Both the position numbers and the translations under genes were made by a program. A DNA stretch of 64,000 nucleotides from Primula veris. Taxonomy: Eukaryota > Streptophyta > Magnoliopsida > Ericales > Primulaceae. Within the stretch, counting starts at the first letter, position 1; each line of letters opens with the position of its first letter. Below the pieces are notes generated by a model. It was not told where the DNA came from and did no database searches. It was given only the letters and a program-made list of their open reading frames with translations. Location: assembly GCA_963682055.1 (NCBI GenBank), contig OY821741.1, positions 25,614,711-25,678,710 on the forward strand. Reading direction: 5' to 3'. Below are positions 21,945 through 33,830 of this stretch, piece after piece.

Positions 21945-24900
21945 CGTTATCAGCACTTTTCTCGCGGAGAGTAAGATATACGCTCGCGTATATTGGAGAT
22001 TTTGGGTAAACGCACGGATATTGGTTATCTATAAACCTTGAGATTTATCCGGGTTTATTGAATTATTACTGTATCGACCTTCAACAACATATCGTGTGAA
22101 AGGTAAACGATTTAATATTTTTTTTATAATATAGTGTCACATGTTATACTATAACCGTGTTAAATTGATAACCTACTACACATACAAGAATCTTGTAATT
22201 GTCAACATGAAATAAATAAAGCATGAGACCAATACCTAGTCAAAAAAAAAGAAAAAACGCATGTTTGGATGATTATTGGATCAGTAATTATTCGTTTAAC
22301 ACATGTACACGGTAATTGAACCTCTGTTGTTTAGTATGGAATTTATATTAACGAACCCAACTGTTAGATGATAGGTTTTATATTATCTGATGGACTTAAT
22401 CTGTAACAAGTAAAACATACAGGACGAAACTGGATCTCGTCAGAAACTTTAGAACTGACTCTATAATAAGGCTAAAACTGAATTTACTTTATAGTAATTA
22501 CACCTGTGATCCCTGTTGTATAATACTTGTATGCAAAACAGTGTATATGTTTGAAAATAACCTATTTTCGGTCAATATAGATTCACCATCATGCATGGAA
22601 ATTGATTAAAAGGCAAGTGAATAAAAAATTACATGTTAATTGAATAAATTGATATGTTTCCATGTAAATTTAACCCATTTACATGTTAAAAATTACCATA
22701 TAGAATAAATTGGTAATCAAAAATATATTGCTTGATTGCATGTTAAAACTAGCATGTATAGAATTATTAATATGACAATAAACAGTAGATAATTGGTTGA
22801 TATATTGTTAGCATAATCATAACTTTTGATATTACCATAGATATAAATATCACATATGCCAGTTAATTATTGGATTACATCTAATTGATTTGATTTGATT
22901 TGGTATGATATAATATTTGTGATTGATAATCCTGAATTGATTTGTTTATAACACCAAATCTACTGCATGATCAGATAAATCCTGAAAATATATTTATTGT
23001 CTGTTTATATATATGTGGTTAATGTAGATAGATATTGTCTATGTTGTTAATATTATTGTCATATATGAATTTGCGAAATCATATAATTCACATTTAAGTT
23101 GAAAAAATTATGAACCTTTCCCAAATAGGCTCACCTATTTGGATACGATATCTAAGAAAGATATAGGCGGAAGTCGATATCCTAATTAGGTCAGGATTTA
23201 AGTGCCATTCGTGCCCTTCACCCTCACCGTCTTTCCTGGTCGTATTCAAGTAGAGCTACCGAAAGGGGTTGGCTAAATAATAATTTCCCTTAGTGTGTTA
23301 ATATGTGATGTATGTTTCGCCGAATTGATGTCTCAGTATCAACACGTTGTTCGATCAATGAGAACCAATTCACATTAAAAGCAAAACTATTTTTGAACCT
23401 GTCGTTTCGAAACAAAGTTTGTGCTTGTGTAAACCATAAACATATAAACCAGTCGTTTTATATGATAACTAATCCAGAACTTTCAACACATGTTGGATGC
23501 CATCTACGATGAGGAAATCGCAGAGCATACTTGCGAAATGACTGTTTAGACGTTGATGTTATTCCGTCACCACATGTTAGTCAACCTGATGTGTGAAAAT
23601 ATTTTGCCCAAATTTTTTTGGATGCCATCTTAGATGGGTAAAACAAGAGTTTGTTGTTACCCTCGAGATGAAGGCTAAGTCGTTGATTTTATTCCGCTGC
23701 CACATTTGAGACGTGATGACGTCTATGGTGAACAAATATCTGAAATTGACATATTAGAGCTATCCTTCACCAAAATACTAGCTTGGAAATTGTATTCCAT
23801 AAGCAGTATCGTGAATTTATATTCATTATGTTTCTTTATCGCCCATCTGTTACTGAATAAGAAAATTACCCCGGTGAGTAGTTTTAATCCTATTGGGTCA
23901 ATGGCGAATTGTTTGCCTGATATTAATGCTCTTCGTGTAAATTTTTTTTCCACGAATCGAGAACCGAGACAAGTGTTATTTGTCTCGAACTGTCAAGCGA
24001 GGTTTTAGACAATCATCAAAATCGAAGACATCTGGCTCCAAGACAGTTCTTGAAAGGAACAATATGACCCGTTGTCTCAAAGTAAGAGATAATGCTCAAG
24101 GAGCCAACTCTATGCTATAAAGAGAAAGGTCATACACGGTTACTCCTTAAATAGTTCAAAACTATTATAAAGATGGAAAATCCGATGCTAATGTGGTTAA
24201 AGCTAACTGAAAGAAAACTCTTGAGACCGCCAGTTTTGTGGCTCAAATGAGTTTTGTACCTTTGTTTATTGATTTTTATAAATCATTGAGCCATTTTTTT
24301 GCTCATCTGGATTATGGTTTCCATTTGGATTATTATTTTTCCATTTGGACCATACTTTTGGATTATGATTTACCTGTTTACGAAATTTCTCGAAATAATT
24401 TAAAGTGTTTTGAGCAAATTCCTTTGACAAATGTGATCAAACTTTAAATTATGAAAATTTAGGCAATACTTGTGGTGTAGTTGGTTTTCTGGAAATAGTG
24501 GGTAACAGTGTACCACATAATTTCACCAACTACTTGCCTAAAATAGTACTCAGTGACAACGATTCTGGACCTGTCGTTCCAAATCAAAATCTTTGGTAAA
24601 CCAAATTGATTTGTCAAATATGAGCCATTATACTCATGTAGGTCCTGTCGTATCTTGTTGAGTTATAAAATATTCGAGAAAACCAGTGTTATCTGATAAT
24701 AGCTCATGAAAGAATTAAAATTTCTTTACATAGCCTCCATTCAATACGACCAAAAGCGTATTTTAGAGGAGTTGAAATGTCTTTCAAGTAGTTGCTACCA
24801 TATTTTTTAAAAATCATTTAAAGTTAGCTTATCATTTCGCCTGTCGTCAATTGATAAAGGATTTAGATGCTAAAACATGATTGTCTGTACTATCATACGC

Positions 24901-25432
24901 CTGTCGTCGATTTATAAGAGCATTTTTATATTGTGGCATTGACTGGATGAGATATTCCCGGGTCAAAAGACGATGCTTGATTTATAATCGCATCGTATTT
25001 GGATTCTCTTTGAGGATATATTTCGTGATTAATCCGAATTTCAAGCCACTAATGCTCACTTTGAAAGACTATAGTATGTGTAAAGATCACGAAATGGACT
25101 CGTAGAATTCTTGTAAAGAATTGAAGGAGTTGTTGTGGACTTATCCAACCATAAGACAAACCATAAATATAAATGGTTATGGTTGATGCATCAACAATAT
25201 GGTCACATTTTACTATTGTCCACATAAATGCAACACTTCCCAAACTCTTAGCCTTATCATTAAGTTGATGGCTCATGATCCGAATTATCCTAAAAAGTCT
25301 AGTCGACTTGATAATGCCGAAGAGTGAGAATCGAAATTTCGATTTGTATTACTTGACTTTGGGAATTGAAATTGAACATAATGTTGATTATGTTCCGACC
25401 CAAAATGGACTCACATAAACTTTAAGCGGTTG
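21945..25432 (+). pseudogene. Ale-like Copia internal region, eroded gag and early pol
   Basis: After the PBS-like TTATCAGCAC (21947-21956) the region has only short frames broken by many stops. No clean gag or protease motif can be read, so assignment rests on its position between the LTR and the downstream integrase/RT traces. Repeated phrases such as ATGCCATCT and CCTGTCGT recur but do not form a regular tandem array. Confidence 0.5.
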
Positions 25433-26660
25433 TGTTGGTCCGTAGGAGTCTAAACCTTAGAGGGGGGGTGAATAAGGTTTTCTACGTTTTTTTCGCGGAA
25501 TAAAAACTTTGTGTTATTTACTAAGTTGATTAGTGGTTTTATCACCTAAACTCTTTCGTTAACAAGTTATCGCTAAATTAATCTAAGCAAGCAATAAATA
25601 AATACGAAAAGTAAAAGTTAAGGGAAAGAAATAACGCAAGATTTATAGAGGTTCGGCAAAGCGCGCCTACGTCCTCTCCTCGGTATTTTCACTACCGAGT
25701 GTTTCACTAAAAACTTCAATTCAAGGTTACACCTTAACGAGCTTAATCAACCGATTACGCTCCCCCTCACTATATGAGTATCCCGAATAAATGACCTAGA
25801 GCTTTTAAGCTACACTTGCTTAAAAGCCTCTACCCAATTCACTCGCTCACAAATGAGTTTATAAAATTACTCTTTTACAAATTGGATCACTCACTAACAA
25901 ATAATATTTCGGAGTTTATAGAATTACTAGAATAATACTCTCGAGAATAATACAAGTGAGATTTGGTAGTATAAGCTTGAAGAATAGCTTTGTAAGAATT
26001 GCTTATAAGTTGTGTATGCTTTGATTAAGCTTCTTCAAAGAGATTGGAAGCTATTTGTAGGCCAAAGTTGGTCTTCATTTAATTTCAGACCGTTGCAGGT
26101 TGTTGGCTGAATTGAATGCTGGTTAATGCAGTGGTTCGCCCAATTTTCAGGAATAGCTTAAAAGCTGAATTTTGAAATTCTACAGAAACGATCGGTCGTT
26201 TCTGAAAAACGATCGGTCGTTTTTCAATTCGACTCACTGGACAAAATGCGCACTGAAACGATCGGTCGTTTCATATTTATGATCGGTCGTTTTTGCTGAG
26301 TGCTCACTGGACAAATTTATACTGAAAACGATCGGTCGTTTCCTCTTGGCGATCGGTCGTTTTTACGTTGTGCTCACTGGAAGAAAATTTCACTTAAATG
26401 ATCGATCGTTTCCTTATGGATCAGTCGTTTTTGTTCTGGTCTTGTTTTCGGTTTTCTCGACAAACTTTGAAACCCCGTAACTAATTCGTTTCGAATCCGA
26501 TTTTGGTTCCGCTTGAACCATTGGCTTCGTAATTTCGCATTCTATCATTTTGAACCTTTAATAAACTCGATAAATGATTAGTATGCAAAATGAACTTTTA
26601 TCATGTTTTACAAATATTGTTATCATCAAAATAATCGATTAGAAGAATCAACGTTCAACA
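25433..26660 (-). repeat. 3' LTR of SIRE element (minus orientation)
   Basis: 1228 bp, plus-strand ends TGTTGGTCC and GTTCAACA. A tandem array of near-palindromic motifs lies at about 26184-26430, in the U3 part for minus-strand transcription. Confidence 0.95.
26184..26430. repeat. Array of near-palindromic AAACGATCGGTCGTTT motifs (LTR copy 1)
   Basis: Eight motif copies arranged as four pairs, each pair separated from the next by a spacer containing CTCACTGG, giving a unit of about 65 bp. The last pair is degenerate (ATGATCGATCGTTT and GGATCAGTCGTTTT). The motif is almost its own reverse complement (ACGAyCGrTCGT). Confidence 0.92.
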
Positions 26661-27188
26661 ATCTCTCCCTTTTTGATGATGACAAAATATTGACTATAAC
26701 ATACTATAAGCTCTTTTTGCTAAACAAGTATAACCGAAATGTGTAGATGACGCTTTACTTGGATAAAAGTTTTAGAGAAAAGGCAAGTAAATGTCATAAC
26801 ATCCGATTTAAATAAAACGACGTTAAAACAAGGTTAAATGATTAAGGATAACGAAGATCTATATGCAAGCGAAAATTTGGCCATAATTTTGCCTAAAAAT
26901 GGTCAATCGCCACAAATGAAAAGTAATATAAATAATCCATTCAACTAGCAATTTATGTGCATAAATCTTAATAGCAATTATAACCACGCATATACACAAA
27001 TCTCACAACGCATAAGCACTTATAAAAAGCAACATAATAACGATTCATAACATAAAATGTTTTTCTAGTTATTACATCAAAAAACCAACGTAGTTCGTAG
27101 AGCGGAAAAGAAATACAACTTAAAAACAAAAGAGAGAGGTATTTCTCCCCCTTTGACATCATCAAAAAAACATGAAAAAAATATCCGT

Positions 27189-28511
27189 CTAGTCACGGTG
27201 GGAGGTCGCATCATCCTCGTCGTCATCGTTGTCATCGTCGTTTGGAAAGAATTCATGAAATTGTGCCCTTTGCTCGGCGCTTTCACGATCAAGTCGGTCT
27301 AGCTCTTCTTGTCCCGGATTCATGAATCGAAACATTCGACGAGTCATTTGCGCATTGTGGTATTGGTTGATGTAGAGAGAGTCGTAGAACTTGTCAGAGC
27401 GCGGGATACGAGAAGAAGATCCCGCTTGAGCTTTTCCTTGTCGTCGAGAGGGACGAGAAGATGTAGGGATATCGACGGGGGGAATGGAATCAGAGGAGAT
27501 AGCGACGTCCTCATGAGTGGCACGCGGTGTGGCCTTGGGGCCAACATACTCTTCCTCTTCGAGGGAAAGAGGAGCATAGTTGGGGCCGGATACCCGCTTA
27601 CCGGACCATTTAATGGTTTTATCGGCATTGTGGAATTTAATGGACATTTGGGAAAGATATGAAGTGTCCCAAATATGTTTGTCCTTATTTTTGAATAAGG
27701 TTCCACAGGGAACGAGATTGAGGTCATTTAAGATGGCCGAAATTAGAGCACTGTAGGGTAACCCATTCTTGGATTTCGTTTTAAGCGAATCCATCTTAAA
27801 AAATATGAGAGTCGCGAAGTCAAGTTTGACTTTGCGATGGATGCATCCTAGTAGAAAGATGTATTCATTTGTAACATCCGTAAAATTTGAAGTATGGGGT
27901 AGGACGATATGCGATAGGATGTGATAGGCTAATTTGTTGCGGAATAAGAGGCCATGGGCTTTGTTGGATTGATAGTTATGGACGGGATGAAAAATTTCAG
28001 ATTTGAGATCGTTGAAGTTATCGATCTCAAGAGTATCACATAGTTCCTCACTCGACTCATGGATACCGTCATTATCTAGGCGTAATAAATGTCGTAAACG
28101 GTCTATACCGTAAACGAATGGTTGGCCGTGAAATGATGAACGCAAACGAAGTGCGTCATCAGAATCCCTATCTAGAGCTAGGTTGTGATAAAATTCGTAT
28201 ACGTTTTCAGTGAAGAATGGCATTTTTAGAGTGAGAATGGTATCGAGTTGTTGAAAACTTAAATCGAGCATAAGAGCGGGAAATCGTTCACGGAATAGAG
28301 ACATATCTAGAGTGAAATTTGACAAAATACCTCTTTTATCCATCGTGGGTGGATAGAGAGGAGGACGAGAGCCGGATGAGGCACCGGGGCCCGATGGCGG
28401 AGCGGTGGAGGAGGCGGTTCGGCGACCGCGAGGAATACGAGGACGAGGGGACGGAGGCACATAGGCTTCATCATCTTCATCCACGAGGGAAGTTCTTTTA
28501 GTGCGAACCAT
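27189..28511 (-). CDS. Third ORF of SIRE element, plant-transposon-domain-like
   Basis: An intact frame of 440 residues from the ATG at 28511 (MVRTKRTSL); an in-frame ATG at 28550 would add 13 residues, but the second start is followed by a sequence more like related ORFs. The N-terminus is basic and Pro/Ser-rich (about 1-60). The middle (about 95-290) has the pattern FYHNLALDR, FHGQPFVYGIDRL and FLLGCIHRKVKLDFATLIF. I recognise this as resembling a domain usually annotated as 'putative plant transposon protein'. The C-terminus is Ser/Arg-rich and ends in an acidic tail of Asp and Glu. No signal peptide or membrane segment is evident, so an envelope role is not supported. It lies between RNase H and the 3' LTR, the position of the additional ORF in SIRE elements, and is the only unbroken ORF of this copy. 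Confidence 0.8.
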   Translation of the reverse strand: MVRTKRTSLVDEDDEAYVPPSPRPRIPRGRRTASSTAPPSGPGASSGSRPPLYPPTMDKRGILSNFTLDMSLFRERFPALMLDLSFQQLDTILTLKMPFFTENVYEFYHNLALDRDSDDALRLRSSFHGQPFVYGIDRLRHLLRLDNDGIHESSEELCDTLEIDNFNDLKSEIFHPVHNYQSNKAHGLLFRNKLAYHILSHIVLPHTSNFTDVTNEYIFLLGCIHRKVKLDFATLIFFKMDSLKTKSKNGLPYSALISAILNDLNLVPCGTLFKNKDKHIWDTSYLSQMSIKFHNADKTIKWSGKRVSGPNYAPLSLEEEEYVGPKATPRATHEDVAISSDSIPPVDIPTSSRPSRRQGKAQAGSSSRIPRSDKFYDSLYINQYHNAQMTRRMFRFMNPGQEELDRLDRESAEQRAQFHEFFPNDDDNDDDEDDATSHRD

Positions 28512-28644
28512 ATTGGATTGATTTCGGATGTAAAGTGGGATATTTGACAAGTTTTGAAGAGAGGGGACGAATTTAGAGAGAGAGTTGGCTGTGGAATTGT
28601 GAATGGGTTTGAAAAATTTTATTAGGGTTTCAAGGATTTATGCT

Positions 28645-28805
28645 GAAAAACACAAAAACGATCGGTCGTTTTGTGTGTCGATCGGTCGAATTTGGAACAA
28701 AAAGTTCCAGTGAGTAAGACTAAAAAACGATCGGTCGTTTTGTGGAACGATCGGTCGTCTGTAGCAAAACGATCGGTCGTTTTAGCTGACGATCGATCGA
28801 CTGTA
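28645..28805. repeat. Array of palindromic motifs upstream of SIRE third ORF
   Basis: About six copies of AACGATCGGTCG variants with the spacer CCAGTGAG, the reverse complement of the CTCACTGG spacer in the LTR array. It lies between the pol stop (28923) and the third ORF start (28511), on its 5' side. Confidence 0.9.
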
Positions 28806-28922
28806 AATGAGGTACAGAACAGAAATTTTGGCACATTTCGACACAGATTTTGGCAAGAAAAAAAATATGCAAAAATACTAAAATATATGAAATTAAATCA
28901 AATACATGTATATATGTATATT

Positions 28923-31900
28923 TCACACATCAAACATGCCTAACTCTCGTCGAATAAAATAAAATTGTTCCTCATTAAGGGGTTTTGTGAAAATATCGGC
29001 TAATTGCCTATCGGTACTTATATATTCAAGTGTAATATCCCCTTTTTGGACATGATCCCGTAAAAAGTGATGACGTAAATTAATATGTTTAGTGCGAGAG
29101 TGTTGGATCGGATTTTTCGAAAGGTTTATAGCACTAGTATTATCACACAATATAGGTACACTATCAAATGATAATTCAAAGTCGTTTAGTTGTTGACGCA
29201 TCCAAAGGATTTGTGCGCAACAACTACCCGCGGCGACGTATTCCGCCTCCGCCGTGGAAAGCGCAACCGAGTTTTGTTTCTTGCTATGCCAAGAAACTAA
29301 GGCGTTTCCTAAAAAATGGCAAGTGCCACTAGTACTTTTTCTATCTAATCGACAACCGGAAAAGTCGGCGTCGGAATAGCCAAGCAATTCAAACGAAGTA
29401 TCATGCGGATAAAACAATCCTAAATTGCAAGTACCTACAAGATATCTAAAAATGCGCTTAACGGCTATAACATGCGATTCCTTAGGACAAGATTGATACC
29501 TAGCACACAAGCAAACACTAAACATGATATCGGGTCTACTTGCGGTTAAATATAAGAGGGTTCCAATCATACCTCTATAAAGCTTTTGATCCACGCTTTT
29601 ACCCGATTCATCCTTGTCTAATTTTGTTGCCGGACTCATTGGAGTTCCTAACGACTTTGCATCGCTCATGTTGAACCTCTTGAGCAAGTCTCTTGTGTAT
29701 TTGGCTTGATTGACGAAAATTCCGTCCTTTCTTTGTTTGATTTGCAACCCAAGGAAATAGGTGAGTTCACCCATCATGCTCATCTCGAATTCACCTTGCA
29801 TACACTTAGAAAACTCCTCGCACATGCGAGCATTAGTAGCACCGAAAATAATATCATCAACATATATTTGAATTAAAAGCATGTCTTTTCCATCCTTTTT
29901 TATAAAAAGAGTAGTATCTAAAGTACCACGTGAAAAACCTTTTGCAATCAAAAATTTACTAAGTCTTTCATACCAAGCCCGGGGTGCTTGTTTTAAGCCA
30001 TAAAGTGCTTTTTGAAGTTTGTAAACATGATTGGGAAACTCGTGATTTTCAAAACCGGGTGGTTGTTTTACATAAACTTCCTCATTAATAAATCCGTTTA
30101 AAAAAGCACTTTTAACATCCATTTGAAATAATTTAAAACGTTTAAAAGAAGCATAAGCAAGCAACATTCTAATGGCTTCTAGTCTAGCTACGGGTGCGTA
30201 AGTTTCATCGAAATCGATGCCCTCTTCTTGGTTATACCCTTGAGCTACTAGTCTAGCCTTATTTCTAATAACTACACCGGATTCATCCATCTTATTCGAA
30301 ATATCCATTTCGTACCTATGATGGTTTTCTCACGCGGTCTAGGAACTAAAGTCCATACGTTACTACGCTCGAATTGATTTAATTCGTCATGCATAGCTAA
30401 TACCCAACTCTCATCGAGTTCCGCTTCATGAATGTTCTTGGGCTCTAATTGAGACAAGAATGCAAAATGATTAACTATATTTCTTAATGAAGAACGTGTA
30501 TGCACTCTTTCTCCCGGATTACCCAAAATTAAATCTTGCGGATGGTGATTGGCAAACCTCCATTCTTGAGGCAAATCCTCATGAATGTGTACACTAGATT
30601 CTAAGTCCTTTTGAAGTCTATCTATAGTGACTTCTTCAACAACGGGTTCAACCTCTATTCTAGGCGTAGACTCTAAGCTAGATGCAACATGATTAGAAGA
30701 AGATGCTTTATGAAAAATATCATCATTAATATTATGAATAATTAAAGGTTTATCAATCGTCGGTAAATTCTCATCAAACGAGACATGCACCGACTCTTCC
30801 ACCAATAAAGTTCTTTTATTAAAAATTCTATAAGTTTTACTCGATATTGCATATCCGATGAAAATTCCTTCATCGGACTTAGCATCGAATTTTCCTAGAT
30901 TATCCTTACCATTATTATGAACATAGCATTTACAACCAAATGCACATAAATGAGAAATATTGGGCTTTCGCTCATTCCATAATTCGTAAGGTGTCTTTTT
31001 TAATATGGGCCTAATTAAGGCTCTATTTAAAATATAACAAGCGGAATTTACGGCTTTGGCCCAAAAATACTTTGGCAAATTATTTTCGCAAAGCATGGTC
31101 CGTGCCATTTCCTCTAGGGTTCTATTCTTTATCTCTACTACCCCATTTTGTTGGGGCGTACGAGGTGCCGAAAAATTATGATCAATACCATTTTCATCAA
31201 AATAAGTTTGAAATGGAGTATTCTCAAATTCCTTACCATGATCGGTTCGGATACTTTTGATCATATAACCCTTTCGTGTTTGGAGCTTTTTGCAAATAAT
31301 AGAGAATTCTCTAAATGCTTCATGCTTATGAGTTAAAAACAATACCCAAGTAAAGCGACTATAATCGTCAACCATGACGAGAGCATATGCACGCCCACCA
31401 AGACTAAGTGTCCGGGAGGGGCCAACTAAGTCCATATGAATGAGCTCCAAACAACGAGTAGTAGTAATAATATTTTTAGACTTGAAAGAAATCTTTGTTT
31501 ATTTGCCTAATTGGCAAGCGTGACAAAGTTTGTCCTTTATATAAGGAGCTTTTGGTAAACCTATTACCAAATCTTTATTAGAAAGTTTAGCAAGTAAATC
31601 AAGACTTGCATGACCAAGTCGTCTATGCCACAACCAACCATTGTCGTTGATAGTAACAAGACACTTAACTTCATCATCCACCGAACTATTCAAATCAATC
31701 ATATAGACATTATTTTGTCTTTGACCCATGAGAATAGTTTTATTATCCGAAATACAATGAATAATGCAATGCGATTTTTCAAAAATGACTTTGTGACCCA
31801 AATCACAAAGTTGACTTATACTAAGCAAGTTATGTTTAAGACCATCAACAAGCAAAACATTATCAATCACAACATTAGAGGGTTTAGAGATGCTACCAAT

Positions 31901-32072
31901 GCCGATGATTTTACCCTTGCTATTATCCCCGAAGGTCACAAAGCCTCCGTCTTTAGGTGCAAGAGTGGTGAATTTTGTTTTGTCTCCCATCATATGTCTT
32001 GAGCATCCACTATCTAGGAACCACTTGTCCTCGTTGATTTTTGATCTCAAGCATACCTACAAGACAAAACGA
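28923..32072 (-). pseudogene. SIRE pol: protease, integrase, RT, RNase H, broken
   Basis: Minus-strand order: protease KWFLDSGCSRHM near 32018; GAG-pre-integrase LWHRRLGHASLDLL near 31640 with CHACQLGK; integrase with MDLVGPSRT, IRTDHGKEF and PQQNGVVEIKNRTLEEM; RT with [11 protein letters not shown] and YVDD near 29852-29863; RNase H with GYSDADFSG (about 29360) and [16 protein letters not shown]. It ends REELGMF-like at 28923. Breaks seen: an in-frame TAG just before the protease (about 32048), a TAA at 31499-31501 where CAA is expected, and a one-base loss at about 30293 between integrase and RT. The motifs are otherwise well kept, so decay is slight and recent. Confidence 0.9.
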
Positions 32073-33764
32073 TCATTGGTACCCTAATCCATTTTTGGGT
32101 CCTTGAGGGTTAGAGTCTCGACCCTTTGGAATCCAAACCAAATCATTTCTACTTACTTTATACCTATTAGGGCAATATATATAATCCTCATAGTGGTCAC
32201 TACGGTTGCAAGTAATACATTTAACATGCGAGATAGGTTTAACAAAACGATTATAAACTAAGTTCTTTTTATACGAGTTGTTCTTACGGGAGTAACTTGG
32301 GGTTCTATTTTCATTTTTCTCCACTTGTTTGGTGAATAGATTTTTATGCTTAGCCGCTAAGAGAGGGTTGTATCCTACACCGGTTTTATCATATGCGCCT
32401 TGTTGAGAAGCTAATATAGTACTTAGCATTTTACTTCCTTTAGTGAACTTAGAGAGAGTGAGTTCGGCTCTATCCACCTTTTCTTTACATGAACTTAGGT
32501 CATTAGCTAACTTATCATTTTCTATTGTAAGTTCGGCATTTTTAGACGTGAGTGAGTCATTGGTTATAGCTAAGTTCTCGAGTTCGTCTTGTAGAGTAAT
32601 TAGCATTTTTCTAAAAGATTTGTTTTTACCTCTAGCTTTTTCTAAGGAAGCTAACACATCATTTATATCAGGATCATCATCACTAGAAATAGAAGAGTTA
32701 GAGGAGTGAAAGCTTACATCCTCGGTATCGTCGTCTCTAGCCATGAGACAAAGGTTTGCGACTTCTTCATTGTCGCTATCGGAGCTATCATCATCGCTCC
32801 CCCATGCGGCCAAGAATGCCTTCTTGTATTCCTTTTTCTTTCCGAATTTATCCTTTTTTCTTCAAAGGACATTCGTTTTGCATATGGCTGGGTTTGTGAC
32901 ATTTGTAGCAAATGATTTCGTCCTTTTTGTTCGATTTGTCGGAAGGCTCTCCCTTATACTCCTTTTTTCGAAATCGTTGTCCACCCTTCTTCTTCCAACT
33001 TAGGAATTTGTTGTAGCGTTTGGCGAAGAGAGCCATTTCATCATCCTCGCTAGAGGAATCGTTGTCGCTATCGTCATTTGTTGTGCTTTTGAAGGCGATG
33101 CCTTTCTTCTTTTTCGAGTCATCCTCATGTTTTTGAGTCGTCATATCTAGCTCATGGGTGCTCAAGGATCCTATGAGGTTGTCGAGAGAAAGTGTGTTCA
33201 TATCCTTGGCTTCTTGTATAGCCGTCACTTTCGATTCCCACCTCCTTGGAAGACTTCGAAGGATTTTCGTCACCATCTCCTTGCTAGAATATACCTTTTC
33301 AAGTCTTTTAAGATCATTAGTATCTTAGTAAAACGAGTATACATGGAAGCAATAGACTCGTCATCATCGACTTTAAATAATTCATAATCATGAATAAGCA
33401 TGCTAATTTTAGAGTCCTTAACTTGACTAGTTCCTTCGTGCATAATAGCTAGCTTATCCCACATTTGCTTAGCGGTGTCACAACCGGAAATCTTATCATA
33501 TTCACTAGGTGAGAGCGCACAAGTGATTGAGGTCATAGCCCTACAATTTAAGGAGAAGGCAAGGCGTTCATCCGTGCCTAGTTCTTCTACAAGTTTATCT
33601 AGACCATTTCTCCTAGGCGTTTTATAGCCTTTACATATGCTAATCCATTGATCTATTTCATATCCACATAGAAAATTTTTCATTAGGTCTCTCCAATAGG
33701 GATAGTTAGTACCGTCAAAGAACGGGGGCCTAGTTATGGATTTAGAGTCGGCGAATGAAGACAT
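32073..33764 (-). pseudogene. SIRE gag with coiled coil, frameshifted
   Basis: ATG 33764 (MSSFADSKS) starts a gag whose core runs to about 33270 (PPFFDGTNYPYWRDLMKNFL, AKQMWDKLAIMHEG, MLIHDYELFKV). A frame change near 33275 leads to 33276-32848 with the CCHC knuckle CYKCHKPSHMQNEC. Another near 32850 leads to 32813-32073, which is acidic and Ser-rich and then coiled-coil (LQDELENLAITNDSLTSKNA), followed by a second, altered knuckle (CITCNRSDHYEDY). The long coiled-coil gag is typical of SIRE elements. It cannot be made as one protein from this copy. Confidence 0.88.
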
Positions 33765-33816
33765 AGCGGATCTTTAAACTATAAAATCGTTAGATTTTTG
33801 TAAATAAAATAGCTAA

Positions 33817-33829
33817 GCTCTGATACCAA
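33817..33829 (-). promoter_or_regulatory. Primer-binding site of SIRE element
   Basis: Minus-strand TTGGTATCAGAGC, one base from the LTR end at 33831; complementary to the 3' end of initiator tRNA-Met. Confidence 0.9.
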
Positions 33830-33830
33830 T

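Noticed and set aside
23706..25105. Possible small host genes (100- and 74-codon ORFs)
   Set aside because: They lie inside the decayed Ale-like Copia, have no similarity to known proteins, and are compatible with chance frames.
26184..26430. CRISPR-like array of short regular repeats
   Set aside because: Spacers are themselves similar to one another, the repeats are paired and lie in a retrotransposon LTR, and the DNA is plant nuclear. It is a tandem repeat.
27189..28511. Envelope protein for the SIRE third ORF
   Set aside because: No signal peptide or transmembrane segment visible; the position alone does not support that name.
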